64,000 nucleotides of DNA from Bacteroidota bacterium (GTDB lineage: Bacteria > Bacteroidota > Bacteroidia > Bacteroidales > NBLH01), in assembly GCA_025361565.1 (NCBI GenBank), contig JANYKN010000042.1:1-64000 (forward strand). The letters run 5' to 3'. Each line of letters starts with the position of its first letter. Position 1 is the first letter of the stretch. Shown here in pieces: positions 46,176 through 55,819 of this stretch. The position numbers and the translations under genes were made by a program. A model generated the notes under the pieces. That model was not told the origin of the DNA and made no database searches. It was given only the letters and a program-made list of their open reading frames with translations.

Positions 46176-46525
46176 TAAAATGAGTTATTTTTTTATGTTA
46201 GTGAACTTTAGTATTAAAATGGTCTTCGGAAAGTTAGGCATTATCCGCTTGAGAAAATTGTTTTTATTAAATAGGGATTCTATATTATTGAACGAATCTA
46301 TTATAAAGGTATCATTTTTAATCTAATACCGCAATTTTCGAATTCAAATGGATAAATGATTTTTTTCGCATACCTGATAAAATAAATCCAATCTATAATA
46401 AGTGTTGAATCAATTGAAATTTAAGACTAATAGAACAAATGTCAATAAATTTTCACGTCAGATTAAAAATAAAATTTAGATAATAAAATTAAAATGATTG
46501 ATATAATTATTAGCTTGCTTCTGTT
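46176..46525. other. Gene-free divergent spacer upstream of acs
   Basis: AT-rich sequence without a convincing gene. A 61-codon frame here has no coding character. It should contain the promoter for the TPR gene on the minus strand; the acs promoter lies at 46526-46554. Confidence 0.45.
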
Positions 46526-46554
46526 TTGAAAAAGTTTAAATCAAATTATTTTTG
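46526..46554 (+). promoter_or_regulatory. Probable promoter of acs
   Basis: TTG (46526-46528) is followed after 18 bases by TATTTTTG (46547-46554), a match to TAnnTTTG. The start codon lies 63 bases downstream. Confidence 0.6.
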
Positions 46555-46617
46555 AATATAACTGGAATTAAAAACTTTAGCTAACAGAAACATTAATAAC
46601 AAACAAATCCTGAAACA

Positions 46618-48513
46618 ATGAGCGAAAACGAAGAAAATCTAATTTTTAATCCATCCCAGCAAGTTATCGATGGTGCAATAGTTAAGGAATATGATCAGCT
46701 TTATAAGTATTCAATTGAAAATCGTGAAGCTTTTTGGGCTGAACAAGCGGAAATGCTTGGTTGGTATAAAAAATGGGACAAAGTATTGGACAGCAGTAAC
46801 CCACCTTTTTATAAATGGTTCGTCGGAGCAAAAACCAATATTATCCACAATGCCATTGACAGGCATCAGACAACTGCCAATCGCAACAAGCTGGCCTTTT
46901 TATGGGAAGGTGAGGATGGATTGGTTAGGACTTTTTCATATCATGCATTAAATAGAGAAGTTTCACAATTTGCGAGTGTTTTAAAGAGTATGGGGGTAGT
47001 AAAAGGCGATATCGTTACCATTTATATGCCTCAAATCCCTGAATTGGTTTTTGCCATGTTGGCTTGTGCCAAAATAGGAGCTGCCCACAGCGTTGTTTAT
47101 GGAGGTTTCAGTAGCGAAGCGTTGCTTGAACGAATCACTGATGCTAAAAGCCGTGTTGTGATTACCGCAGATGGAGGATTTAGGCGCGGAAAAGCAACAC
47201 AGTTGAAAGATATTGTTAATAAGGCGCTCGAAATGTGTTCAGTAGTTGAGGTGGTAATTACTGTTAGGCGCACAGGCGAAGATGTGTATATGGAAAATGA
47301 CCGTGATTATTGGTACCACGATTTGAAAGCATTACCAATTGCCAGCACTAAATGCGAAACTGAGGTAATGAATTCGGAAGATATGCTTTTCCTGCTTTAT
47401 ACATCAGGTTCTACGGGCAAACCAAAAGGTCTTGTGCATACTCATGGTGGTTATAGCGTGTATACTTCAACTACACATCGCATGGTTTTTGACATAAAAC
47501 CTGAGGATAGGTTTTGGTGTGCAGCTGATCCGGGTTGGATTACCGGACACAGTTATATTGTTTATGGCCCACTTATCAATGGATCTACTATATTTTTGTA
47601 TGAAGGTGCGCCTAATCATCCATATCCAGACAGATGGTGGAAGATGATTGACAAATATGGAATAACCATTCTATATACTTCACCAACAGCTATCAGGGGA
47701 TTGATGAGGTACGGCGAATCATGGGTTAATCGTCATGATATTAGCGGATTGCGACTTTTAGGTTCGGTTGGTGAGCCAATAAGTCCCGAGGCATGGAAAT
47801 GGTATCATAGGGTTGTTGGAAAAGGCAAAGCACCAATCATGGACACATGGTGGCAAACTGAAACCGGTGGCTTTATGATAACTCCCATACCTATCACTCC
47901 TCTTAAGCCTGGATCTGCAACAAAACCATTTTTTGGCAATGAACTAGGCGTGGTTGATGATGAGGGAAATGATGTTAAAACTGGAGAACAGGGCAATTTG
48001 GTGATAAAAGCACCATGGCCGGGTATGACTTGTTGCATTAACGAGGACAAAGAACGTTATTATGATACCTATTGGAAAAGATTTGAAAAACAAGGTTGGT
48101 ACAGTGCTGGAGATGCAGCGCGCATTGATAAAGATGGTTATTATTGGATAATTGGTAGAACCGATGATGTAATTAAAGTAAGTGGTTACAGACTCGGAAC
48201 TGCCGAGGTTGAAAGCGCACTCGCAACACATCATCTGGTTGCAGAAGCTGCCGTAATTGCGGTTCCGCATGAGCTTAAAGGCAATGCAATTCATGCATTT
48301 GTAGTACTTAGGCATGGTACGGAACAAAGCAGGGTACTGGAAGCCGAATTAAAAGAGCATGTGGGAAAAGTAATGGGCCCAATTGCTAAACCAGAAGCAG
48401 TTGTTTTTGTAGATCTCTTGCCAAAAACCCGAAGTGGAAAAATTATGCGTAGGGTATTAAAAGCCAGAGCTTTGGGTTTGGATGAAGGTGATTTGAGCAC
48501 ACTTGAAGAATAA
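46618..48513 (+). CDS. acs: Acetyl-coenzyme A synthetase
   Basis: Converts acetate, ATP and CoA to acetyl-CoA in two steps through acetyl-AMP. The 631-residue protein has the Acs pattern: N-terminal FYKWFVGAKTNIIHNAIDRH, the ATP loop YTSGSTGKPKGLVHTHGG, the acetate-site DTWWQTETGGFMITPIP, GYYWIIGRTDDVIKVSGYRLGT at the hinge, and the catalytic lysine block PKTRSGKIMRRVL near the C-terminus, the usual target of lysine acetylation. Length is normal. It is a single-gene unit with a promoter and a strong terminator. Confidence 0.96.
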   Translation: MSENEENLIFNPSQQVIDGAIVKEYDQLYKYSIENREAFWAEQAEMLGWYKKWDKVLDSSNPPFYKWFVGAKTNIIHNAIDRHQTTANRNKLAFLWEGEDGLVRTFSYHALNREVSQFASVLKSMGVVKGDIVTIYMPQIPELVFAMLACAKIGAAHSVVYGGFSSEALLERITDAKSRVVITADGGFRRGKATQLKDIVNKALEMCSVVEVVITVRRTGEDVYMENDRDYWYHDLKALPIASTKCETEVMNSEDMLFLLYTSGSTGKPKGLVHTHGGYSVYTSTTHRMVFDIKPEDRFWCAADPGWITGHSYIVYGPLINGSTIFLYEGAPNHPYPDRWWKMIDKYGITILYTSPTAIRGLMRYGESWVNRHDISGLRLLGSVGEPISPEAWKWYHRVVGKGKAPIMDTWWQTETGGFMITPIPITPLKPGSATKPFFGNELGVVDDEGNDVKTGEQGNLVIKAPWPGMTCCINEDKERYYDTYWKRFEKQGWYSAGDAARIDKDGYYWIIGRTDDVIKVSGYRLGTAEVESALATHHLVAEAAVIAVPHELKGNAIHAFVVLRHGTEQSRVLEAELKEHVGKVMGPIAKPEAVVFVDLLPKTRSGKIMRRVLKARALGLDEGDLSTLEE

Positions 48514-48520
48514 TGAAGTA

Positions 48521-48568
48521 AAAGGTGAAATCTTTCCGAAAGGTTTCACCTTTATTGTTATTTATTAA
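48521..48568 (+). terminator. Terminator of acs
   Basis: AAAGGTGAAA (48521-48530) and TTTCACCTTT (48544-48553) form a perfect 10-base stem with a 13-base loop, followed by ATTGTTATTTATT. It lies seven bases past the acs stop codon. Confidence 0.85.
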
Positions 48569-48621
48569 AATTAAATTAACTAAATTTGAATGAAGAAATA
48601 AATAAATTTAAAAAATCAACC

Positions 48622-49056
48622 ATGGGACTTTTTGATAAATTCAATAATGGCAAAAAGCTTGAATTGACAGAGGCTGAAGCAGTTTTCTGCATATTTTTAT
48701 CCATCATTTATGCCGATGGAAAAATGTCGGATGATGAAATGAGTGGATTGGGATATTATTTTAGCAAGATTAAATTGTTTAAAAAAATGACAATCAGCGA
48801 GTTATTCTCAGAATTCCAAAAAGTTTTCAAAGGTTTTGAATACAATACCGAAAAAGTAGTAGAATCATGCTGCCCTTTTATATCAGCAGAAAACAGGTTG
48901 CCAGTTTTTATTTATTGCTGCGATTTTGTTTATTCTGATTCTACCGAAAAGCCAAATGAAGAACGCATACTTGAAAAGATAATGTATGGTTTAACTTTGG
49001 ATGAAAATCTGGCAGAGAATGTAATTCAAATTATGAAGCGAAAAAGTCAGTTATAA
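48622..49056 (+). CDS. TerB-like helical protein
   Basis: A 144-residue soluble helical protein if translation starts at the ATG at 48622 (MGLFDKFNNGKKLELTEAEA), which I prefer to an upstream TTG that adds twelve polar residues. The motif AVFCIFLSIIYADGKMSDDEMSGL matches the TerB/DUF533 family, where an aspartate-rich helix pair (ADGKMSDDE) may bind metal. The second half has the matching FVYSDSTEKPNEERILEKI repeat. TerB proteins occur with tellurite or stress systems, but no other ter gene is here, so the role is open. It is followed by a perfect terminator. Confidence 0.65.
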   Translation: MGLFDKFNNGKKLELTEAEAVFCIFLSIIYADGKMSDDEMSGLGYYFSKIKLFKKMTISELFSEFQKVFKGFEYNTEKVVESCCPFISAENRLPVFIYCCDFVYSDSTEKPNEERILEKIMYGLTLDENLAENVIQIMKRKSQL

Positions 49057-49077
49057 TTAGAATAATTTAAATCATGG

Positions 49078-49121
49078 AGATCTTCCAAATTCAAAAGATT
49101 TGGAAGATCTTTTTATTTTTT
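49078..49121 (+). terminator. Terminator between the TerB-like gene and the his operon end
   Basis: A perfect 13-base stem, AGATCTTCCAAAT (49078-49090) with ATTTGGAAGATCT (49098-49110), loop of 7, then TTTTTATTTTTTATG on the + strand. It ends the TerB-like transcript and overlaps the convergent end of hisIE, so the hairpin may also slow transcription of the his operon from the other side, though no T-run follows on that strand. Confidence 0.85.
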
Positions 49122-49709
49122 ATGCCGCTCCACTAAAACTTCTACGATTTCTTCCAATTTAATATCCTTGGCTTTTAGCAAAACTAAAAAGTGAAATATT
49201 AAGTCCGCAGCTTCATTTACAAACAAATCCTTATTGTTGTCTTTGGCTTCAATAACTAGTTCAACTGCTTCTTCACCAACTTTTTGCGCAATTTTGTTTA
49301 TGCCTTTATCAAACAAGGATGAGGTGTATGATTTATCACTTGGATTTTCTTTTCGATCACTGATGATTTGCTCCAATTCAGATAAAAATCCAAAGGTGGC
49401 GTTATTTCCTTCATTCCAGCAAGTGCCACTACCTGTGTGGCATGCTGGGCCTTCAGGCTTGACCATTACCAACAAAGTATCATTATCGCAATCCAATTTA
49501 ATATCAACTAAATTCAAGAAATTATTGCTGGTTTCGCCTTTAGTCCATAATCGGTTTTTAGAACGACTAAAAAAAGTAACGCATCTGGTTTCTATGGTTT
49601 TTTTGTAAGCTTCCTCGTTCATATAGGCAAGCATTAATACTTTTTTTGTGTCGATATCCTGAATAATTGCAGGAACCAGTCCATTTGATTTGTTGAAATC
49701 TATTTTCAT
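49113..49709 (-). CDS. hisIE: Bifunctional phosphoribosyl-AMP cyclohydrolase/phosphoribosyl-ATP pyrophosphatase
   Basis: Catalyses steps two and three of histidine synthesis. The N-terminal HisI domain (1 to about 105) has VLMLAYMNEEAYKKTIETRCVTFFSRSKNRLWTKGETSNN and the zinc cysteines in DCDNDTLL and PACHTGSGTCW. The C-terminal HisE domain (about 112-198) has SYTSSLFDKGINKIAQKVGEEAVELVIEAKD, the pyrophosphohydrolase helix. Length 198 is normal for the fusion. It is the last gene of the his operon, 60 bases after hisF. Confidence 0.96.
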   Translation of the reverse strand: MKIDFNKSNGLVPAIIQDIDTKKVLMLAYMNEEAYKKTIETRCVTFFSRSKNRLWTKGETSNNFLNLVDIKLDCDNDTLLVMVKPEGPACHTGSGTCWNEGNNATFGFLSELEQIISDRKENPSDKSYTSSLFDKGINKIAQKVGEEAVELVIEAKDNNKDLFVNEAADLIFHFLVLLKAKDIKLEEIVEVLVERHKK

Positions 49710-49769
49710 TTTGTTTGATATATTTTGAATTATTTTTTAGATTTTAGTGTCCATTCAATAAAGTTGCAT

Positions 49770-50525
49770 TCAAATTCGAATAGCAATCCCCATCTTTCTC
49801 AATTCTTCTTTTAAATGTGGAATTGGAATTACATTGTCATGAAAAACACTTGCTGCCAAAGCTGCATCGGCATTTCCTACATTAAAAGCATCGGCAAAAT
49901 GCTGAATGGTTCCAGCACCACCAGATGCTATAATTGGAATATTTACTAGTTTTGACATTTTTCGTAATGCTTCGTTGGCATAACCACCTGTTGTGCCATC
50001 GTGATCCATGGAAGTAAATAAAATTTCACCAGCTCCGCGGTTTTCAGCTTCTTTAACCCATGTAAACATTTCAATTTGTGTTGGCACACGACCACCAACC
50101 AAATGAACCATCCATTTTCCATCGATGTTTTTTGCATCAACAGCCAATACAACGCATTGGCTCCCATATTTCCCGGCCAATTGGTCGATTAAGTCGGGAT
50201 TTTTAACTGCCGATGAATTGATGGAGATTTTATCGGCTCCTGATCCCAATAAAATTCCAACATCTTCGATTGAAGAAATTCCACCGCCGACTGTAAATGG
50301 GATATTTATCCTTTTGGCAATTTTAGTAACGAGCTCTGCAAAAGTTTTTCGGTTTTCTTTGGTTGCAGTAATATCTAGGTAAACCAATTCGTCAATGCCT
50401 TGTTCGGAGTAAAAATATCCTTGCTCAACGGGATCGCCCACATCGCGAAGGTTTATGAAATTTATTCCTTTTACTGTGCGTCCGTCTTTGATATCCAGGC
50501 AAGCGATTATTCTTTTTGTTAGCAT
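49770..50525 (-). CDS. hisF: Imidazole glycerol phosphate synthase subunit HisF
   Basis: Cyclase subunit that uses ammonia from HisH to make imidazole glycerol phosphate and AICAR. The (beta/alpha)8 barrel starts [20 protein letters not shown] with catalytic Asp11, and the second catalytic aspartate lies in [10 protein letters not shown]. Other marks are [24 protein letters not shown] and [13 protein letters not shown]. Length 251 is normal. It forms a complex with HisH, whose gene is two places upstream with hisA between them. Confidence 0.97.
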   Translation of the reverse strand: MLTKRIIACLDIKDGRTVKGINFINLRDVGDPVEQGYFYSEQGIDELVYLDITATKENRKTFAELVTKIAKRINIPFTVGGGISSIEDVGILLGSGADKISINSSAVKNPDLIDQLAGKYGSQCVVLAVDAKNIDGKWMVHLVGGRVPTQIEMFTWVKEAENRGAGEILFTSMDHDGTTGGYANEALRKMSKLVNIPIIASGGAGTIQHFADAFNVGNADAALAASVFHDNVIPIPHLKEELRKMGIAIRI

Positions 50526-50652
50526 CTTTTTGTCATTTGAAATTAGTCATTTGTCAATTAGTCATTAGAACTTAGAAATTTGGTTTCGACTTACTTCGAC
50601 TGCGCTCAGTAACCGCCGCTCAACCACCAATCGATGATTTGAAATTTGAGCA
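50526..50652. repeat. Repeat-like spacer between hisA and hisF
   Basis: The 127-base spacer includes near-repeats of GTCATTTG/AGTCATT and a GC-rich patch, TTCGACTGCGCTCAGTAACC, at about 50597-50616. This patch is a word I have seen scattered in intergenic DNA of environmental Bacteroidota. It does not code and has no terminator. Confidence 0.45.
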
Positions 50653-51375
50653 TTAATAAATAAACTTCTGAAATTCTTTCAATTGAATTTTGTTTTCATA
50701 AATTGCTTTTCCTATAATAACCCCATAAACAGGCATTTGGGATAATTCTTCTACATCTTTTATGGATGAAATTCCGCCACTTGCCACCAAATTGATTTCT
50801 GGAAACTGATCTATTATTTTTTTGTAAAGATTTACAGCTGTTCCAAGTAAAGTTCCATCTTTGCTCACATCGGTACAAACCACGTATTTAATTCCATTTT
50901 GGATATAATCTTTCAGAAAATCAAAAATATCGATTCCTGAATTTTCCTGCCAACCACTCACTGCTATTTGTTCATTGATTACATCTGCACTTAGCATGAT
51001 TTTTTCCGATCCGTATTTCTGTAACCAGCTTAAAAATAATTCTTTATCTTTAACTGCAATACTGCCGATATTTAGTTGGAAGGCTCCATTTTCGAAAGCA
51101 ATTTCTAAGTCTTTATCTGATTTAATACCACCCCCAAAATCAATTTTTAATTTTGTTTGGGTACTAATGGCTTGCAATACTTTCCAGTTCACTATTCCAT
51201 TTGATTTTGCTCCATCCAAATCAACCAAGTGCAAATGTTTGATGCCTCTTGCTTCAAATTCTTTGGCCACTTCCACAGGGTTTTCGTTGTAAATTGTTTT
51301 TTGCGAATAATCGCCCTGGAAAAGCCTGACGCATTTTCCGTCGATAATGTCTATTGCTGGGATTATTTTTAACAT
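50653..51375 (-). CDS. hisA: ProFAR isomerase (HisA)
   Basis: Isomerises ProFAR to PRFAR, the fourth step of the pathway. The barrel begins MLKIIPAIDIIDGKCVRLFQGDY with the catalytic aspartate in AIDI. Then come LHLVDLDGAKSNG, LKIDFGGGIKSDKDL and INLVASGGISSIKDV. The second catalytic aspartate is in YVVCTDVSKDGTLLG. Length 240 is normal. It is homologous to HisF, the next gene. Confidence 0.96.
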   Translation of the reverse strand: MLKIIPAIDIIDGKCVRLFQGDYSQKTIYNENPVEVAKEFEARGIKHLHLVDLDGAKSNGIVNWKVLQAISTQTKLKIDFGGGIKSDKDLEIAFENGAFQLNIGSIAVKDKELFLSWLQKYGSEKIMLSADVINEQIAVSGWQENSGIDIFDFLKDYIQNGIKYVVCTDVSKDGTLLGTAVNLYKKIIDQFPEINLVASGGISSIKDVEELSQMPVYGVIIGKAIYENKIQLKEFQKFIY

Positions 51376-51443
51376 AAGAGTTTTGAGTTTAAAGTTTTGA
51401 GTTTAAAGTTTGCCTGGCGGCTGATCTTGTCGAAGCCCTAATT

Positions 51444-52028
51444 TCAAATTTCCAAGAAATTCCTCAAAATTTCATGCCCTAAAATCCCGCTTTTCTCAGG
51501 ATGAAACTGACAGGCATAAAAATTATCCTTATTCATTGCGGCCGAAAAATTTATTCCATAATCTGAATTGGCGATACTGAACTCATTTTCGGGCACATAA
51601 TAGCTGTGCACAAAATACATGAAGCTTTTTTCGTCAATTCCTTTGAACAGATCGCATTTAAGATTCCAAATCTGGTTCCAACCAATTTGTGGGACTTTTA
51701 ACTCTGAATTGAACCTTTTAACCTGAACTGGAAATATTCCAAGTGCTTCGGTGTCATTTTCTTCACTGTGAGTACACATCAACTGCATGCCCAAACAAAT
51801 GCCTAAAACCGGTTGGGTCAAAGCGGGGATTAGTTTGTTGAGCCCTAATTCAGTCAAGGCCTTCATGGCACTTTTAGCTTCGCCAACACCTGGGAAAATT
51901 ACTTTGTCGGCTTGCTTTATTTTGTTGGCCTGATTGGTTAGAAATGCATTGTGCCCAAACCTTTCCAAGGCAAATATCACCGATTGAACATTGCCTGCAC
52001 CGTAGTCTATGATTGCTATTTTTTTCAT
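51444..52028 (-). CDS. hisH: Imidazole glycerol phosphate synthase subunit HisH
   Basis: Class I glutamine amidotransferase that feeds ammonia to HisF. The catalytic cysteine is in GICLGMQLMCTHSEE and the histidine-glutamate pair in FHPEKSGILGHEIL. The N-terminus is KKIAIIDYGAGNVQSVIFALERFG. Length 194 is normal. It follows hisB by 104 bases. Confidence 0.96.
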   Translation of the reverse strand: MKKIAIIDYGAGNVQSVIFALERFGHNAFLTNQANKIKQADKVIFPGVGEAKSAMKALTELGLNKLIPALTQPVLGICLGMQLMCTHSEENDTEALGIFPVQVKRFNSELKVPQIGWNQIWNLKCDLFKGIDEKSFMYFVHSYYVPENEFSIANSDYGINFSAAMNKDNFYACQFHPEKSGILGHEILRNFLEI

Positions 52029-52132
52029 ATTTATTTTTTAATGGAACACGAATAATACAGATAATACTGATTTTCACAGATTTATTTCGTGGTAATTCGT
52101 CTCATTCGATTCATTCGTGTTCTATTTTTTGA

Positions 52133-53245
52133 TTATTCAAGAATACCCTTCGTCGTTGGCAAAACCATATGATCCACATCGCGCTTAATTGCACCTTTTA
52201 TTGCTCTACCAAGTGCTTTAAAAATGGCTTCTATTTTATGATGCTCGTTTGTGCCTTCAGCTTTGATATTCAAATTGCATTTTGCAGCATCTGAAAATGA
52301 TTTAAAAAAATGGAAAAACATTTCTGTTGGCATTTTACCTATCATTTCGCGCTTGAAATCTGCATCCCAAACCAACCAATTTCGGCCACCAAAATCAATC
52401 GCAACTTGGGCAAGACAATCGTCCATGGGTAGGCAATAGCCATATCTTTCAATGCCGGTTTTATTTCCAAGCGCTTTATAAAATGCCTCGCCAAGTGCTA
52501 TTGCGGTATCTTCGATGGTATGATGCTCATCAACTTCAATGTCCCCAATTGCCTTGATGTTTAGATTAACAAGGCTATGACGGCTAATCTGCTCCAGCAT
52601 ATGATCGAAAAAATCAATTCCTGTTGAAATTTCAGAAATTCCATTTCCATCAAGCTCAATCTGGATATTGATTTCCGTTTCTTTTGTTTTTCTTTGGACA
52701 GTTGAAATTCGTTTTCCAAGTTTCAAAAATTCATAGATGCTTTTCCAGTCATCTGTTTGCAGAACCAAAGTGTCTTTATTGATGTCAATTCGAATTTTTT
52801 TATTAAGTAAAATACCTTTTGAACCCAGATTTTTGGCCATTTGGATGTCGGTAATCCTATCTCCAATAACATATGAATTCGCCAAATCATAATCTCCTGT
52901 CATGTATTTTGTTAACATGGCTGTTCCAGGTTTTCTGGTAGGGGCATTGTCATTTGGCAAACTTCTGTCAATCAGGATTTCTGAAAAAAGGATATCTTCA
53001 TTCTCAAAAGCCTTTAACATTTTATTTTGAGCCGGCCAAAAAGTTTCTTCAGGAAAAGAAGCAGTGCCTAACCCATCTTGATTGGTTACCATAACCATTT
53101 CAAAATCAAATTCTTTGGCAATTTTGGCAAGGTTTTGAAACACCCCTGGATAAAACTCCAATTTTTCCAATAAATCCAATTGATGATCAGGTTGTGGCTC
53201 AATTACCAAAGTTCCATCTCGGTCGATAAATAATACTTTTTTCAT
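52133..53245 (-). CDS. hisB: Bifunctional histidinol-phosphatase/IGP dehydratase
   Basis: Catalyses steps seven and nine. The N-terminal HAD phosphatase (1 to about 165) has the nucleophile motif FIDRDGTLV, the loop [10 protein letters not shown] and the acidic [17 protein letters not shown]. The C-terminal IGP dehydratase (about 180-370) has the metal-binding pairs [16 protein letters not shown] and [16 protein letters not shown]. The fusion type is found in enterobacteria and in many Bacteroidota. Length 370 is normal. A separate histidinol phosphatase is therefore not needed. Confidence 0.96.
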   Translation of the reverse strand: MKKVLFIDRDGTLVIEPQPDHQLDLLEKLEFYPGVFQNLAKIAKEFDFEMVMVTNQDGLGTASFPEETFWPAQNKMLKAFENEDILFSEILIDRSLPNDNAPTRKPGTAMLTKYMTGDYDLANSYVIGDRITDIQMAKNLGSKGILLNKKIRIDINKDTLVLQTDDWKSIYEFLKLGKRISTVQRKTKETEINIQIELDGNGISEISTGIDFFDHMLEQISRHSLVNLNIKAIGDIEVDEHHTIEDTAIALGEAFYKALGNKTGIERYGYCLPMDDCLAQVAIDFGGRNWLVWDADFKREMIGKMPTEMFFHFFKSFSDAAKCNLNIKAEGTNEHHKIEAIFKALGRAIKGAIKRDVDHMVLPTTKGILE

Positions 53246-53332
53246 CTTGTTGTCTAAATGAATGAATGCTTAAATGCTTGAATGAGTTCAATAACATTAA
53301 TTTGAGTTTTCGGTTGCTGTGCAGTCGAAGCA

Positions 53333-54388
53333 CTAATTTCCAATTTCCAAGTTCATTTCCCTTAAATATTTTACTAATACTATATTCTCCTCAGGTGTTC
53401 CAGTTGTAATCCGCAAACAATTTTCGCAATGCAATTGGTTTGAGCGGTTTCTTACTATTATTCCTTTGTTCATCAAATAGTTGTATGTTTTGTTTGCATC
53501 TTTGAATTTACAAAGCAGGTAATTTCCATCCGATGGAAAAACTTTTTGAATGGCAGGAATTTCGGAAAATTCAGAAACCAACTTGTTTCTTTCACTTTTT
53601 AAAATAGCTAGATTTTGCTCATAGATTTCGATGTTGTTCAAAGCATTTAAAGCGGTTTGTTGGGTTAAAACATTCAGATTATAAGGAAGCTTTATTCTGC
53701 TCAAAACTTCAACAATCCTTTCGGATGCAAAGCCCATTCCTAGACGAATTCCGGCTAAACCCCAAGCTTTGGAAAGTGTTTGCATCACAATAAGATTTGG
53801 AAATTCATTTAATCTTTTTGTCCAGCTCGCTTTATCGGAAAAATTGATGTAAGCTTCATCAATCACAACAATTGAATTTAAGCCAGATAAAATGCGTTCT
53901 ATATCCTTAACATCAAAAGTATTTCCGGTGGGATTGTTTGGTGAACAAACAAAGAAAACTTTCAGGTTTTCATTTGCATGGCTTAGAATTTCATCTACAT
54001 TTAACCGAAAATTATTTGTGAGATTGACTTTAATAACATCATTATCATTGGTTTGGGCAGCCACTTGATACATTCCATAAGTTGGAGGATGAATCATTAT
54101 TTTATCAATTCCGGGGCGACAAAAAGCGCGGATTATTAAATCAATCACTTCATCGCTGCCATTTCCAAGGAATATATTTTCTTTTGGGATACCTTGAATT
54201 TCGGATATTTTCTCTTTTAGTTTTATTTGATGCGGATCTGGATATCGGTTCAATGAAGTATCAAAAGGATTTTCATTCGCATCAAGAAAAATATCGACTT
54301 TAGCGCCCTTATATTCATCGCGAGCAGTGGAGTAAGGCACTATTTTTTTTATGTTATCGCGAAGGAGATCTTCTATGTTTATTTTCAT
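53333..54388 (-). CDS. hisC: Histidinol-phosphate aminotransferase
   Basis: PLP enzyme that turns imidazole acetol phosphate into histidinol phosphate. Seen are LDANENPFDTSLNRYPDP at the start, IFLGNGSDEVIDLIIRAF, CSPNNPTGNTF, the cofactor aspartate in VVIDEAYINFS, the Schiff-base lysine in TLSKAWGLAGIRLG and the C-terminal RNRSNQLHCENCLRITTGTPEEN. Length 351 is normal. It follows hisD by 54 bases. Confidence 0.96.
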   Translation of the reverse strand: MKINIEDLLRDNIKKIVPYSTARDEYKGAKVDIFLDANENPFDTSLNRYPDPHQIKLKEKISEIQGIPKENIFLGNGSDEVIDLIIRAFCRPGIDKIMIHPPTYGMYQVAAQTNDNDVIKVNLTNNFRLNVDEILSHANENLKVFFVCSPNNPTGNTFDVKDIERILSGLNSIVVIDEAYINFSDKASWTKRLNEFPNLIVMQTLSKAWGLAGIRLGMGFASERIVEVLSRIKLPYNLNVLTQQTALNALNNIEIYEQNLAILKSERNKLVSEFSEIPAIQKVFPSDGNYLLCKFKDANKTYNYLMNKGIIVRNRSNQLHCENCLRITTGTPEENIVLVKYLREMNLEIGN

Positions 54389-54421
54389 TTTTTTGTTTTG
54401 ATCGATTTATTATCTTAACCT

Positions 54422-54443
54422 GAGACGCAAGGTATTGCGTCTC
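54422..54443. repeat. Small palindrome at the end of hisD
   Basis: GAGACGCA (54422-54429) and TGCGTCTC (54436-54443) are perfect 8-base inverted arms with six bases between them. The last base overlaps the hisD stop codon. A palindrome of this type (AGAGACGCAA...TTGCGTCTCT) is, from memory, dispersed in Bacteroidota genomes. It lies between two genes of the same operon and lacks a T-run, so it is not a terminator. Confidence 0.6.
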
Positions 54444-55738
54444 TACGATTGGTTGCTTTTAATTTTTTTTAAACGAATGGTCACTGCATTTTTATGTGCA
54501 TGCAAACCTTCGGCTTCCGCCATTAATTCAATAGCTGGCCCAATATTTTGCAAACCTTGTTCGGTAATTTTTTGGAATGTGATTTTTTTAATAAAAGAAT
54601 CAAGGTTTACACCACTATATGCTTTTGCATATCCGTTTGTTGGTAAGGTATGGTTTGTTCCCGAAGCATAATCTCCTGCACTTTCAGGTGTAAAATGTCC
54701 CAGAAAAACAGAACCTGCATTGACTAGCCGTGAGGTGAAAAAATCTACATCTTTAACGGATAGAATTAGGTGCTCAGGAGCATATTCATTGATAAAATCA
54801 ATACAGTTTTGCTTATCGGGCAAACAAATCAGTTTGGATTTTTGAATGGATTGGCCAGCAATGTCCTTTCGTGGCAAATCTTCCAGTTGTTTGTATACAA
54901 TTTGATTTACCGAATTGAGCAAGGTTTGACTGGTTGAAATAAGTATAACCTGGCTGTCTTTGCCGTGTTCAGCTTGCGAAAGCAAATCTGCAGCTAAAAA
55001 CGAAGTATCCGAAGTTTCATCTGCCATTATCAAAACCTCCGATGGGCCTGCAGGTAGGTCAATTGCTATACCTAGTCGGGTAGCATATTGTTTTGCAGCT
55101 GTTACATATTGATTTCCGGGGCCGAATAATTTGTTCACCTGTGGCACACTTTTGGTGCCAAGTGTCATGGCAGCTATGGCTTGAATTCCACCAATCCTGA
55201 ATATGCGATCAACCCCAGTAATATGAGCTGCATAAAGAATTTCATTGGCAATTTTCCCATCTTTATCAGGTGGACTGCATAAAATAATTTCCTTGCAACC
55301 AGCTATCTTTGCAGGAATTCCAAGCATCAAAACAGTCGAAAATAAAGGTGCGGTGCCTCCTGGAATGTAAATTCCAACTTTTTCAATGGCGCGGCTCTCT
55401 TGCCAGCATTCAACTCCTTGCGTAGTTGTAATTATATTTGGAATCAATTCCTGCGATTTATGGAATTTCCAAATATTGTCTTTTGCAAGATGAATGGCGT
55501 TTTTGAGTTCTTCGGGAATTGATTTTACTGAATCGGTAATTTCATCCCTGCTTATTTCTATATTGTCAATATTTACCTTGTCGAACTGCAAAATGTATTG
55601 ACGGATAGCGTGATCCTTCAATTTTCCAACAGCGTTGAATACTTCTTTACACAGCGAATCTAGCTGGCTGGTGTCGATAAGTGTTCGTTTGGATATTTCT
55701 TTCCAATCGTATCGGTCGGGGTTTATTATTATTTCCAT
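54443..55738 (-). CDS. hisD: Histidinol dehydrogenase
   Basis: Zinc enzyme that oxidises histidinol to histidine in two NAD steps. I choose the ATG at 55738 (MEIIINPDRYDW), because the upstream 20 codons come from the repetitive spacer. Marks are EKVGIYIPGGTAPLFSTVLMLGIPAKIAGC, VNKLFGPGNQYVTAAKQ, IDLPAGPSEVLIMAD, LLSQAEHGKDSQVIL with the zinc-site Gln and His, and EYAPEHLILSV. The mature length is 431. It is the second gene of the operon, 81 bases after hisG. Confidence 0.96.
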   Translation of the reverse strand: MEIIINPDRYDWKEISKRTLIDTSQLDSLCKEVFNAVGKLKDHAIRQYILQFDKVNIDNIEISRDEITDSVKSIPEELKNAIHLAKDNIWKFHKSQELIPNIITTTQGVECWQESRAIEKVGIYIPGGTAPLFSTVLMLGIPAKIAGCKEIILCSPPDKDGKIANEILYAAHITGVDRIFRIGGIQAIAAMTLGTKSVPQVNKLFGPGNQYVTAAKQYATRLGIAIDLPAGPSEVLIMADETSDTSFLAADLLSQAEHGKDSQVILISTSQTLLNSVNQIVYKQLEDLPRKDIAGQSIQKSKLICLPDKQNCIDFINEYAPEHLILSVKDVDFFTSRLVNAGSVFLGHFTPESAGDYASGTNHTLPTNGYAKAYSGVNLDSFIKKITFQKITEQGLQNIGPAIELMAEAEGLHAHKNAVTIRLKKIKSNQS

Positions 55739-55819
55739 GGTTGAATGCTTAAATGAATGAATGTGTAAATGTTTAACTCGCGAGGCATTAATTTCCAATT
55801 TCTAATTTCTAGTTTCTAT

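Noticed and set aside
46141-46326. A 61-codon + strand frame between the TPR gene and acs
   Set aside because: It starts inside the opposite-strand gene and its hydrophobic look comes from AT-rich DNA.
48622-49056. A tellurite resistance cluster around the TerB-like gene
   Set aside because: No terC, terD or terZ-like gene is present; the neighbours are acs and the his operon.
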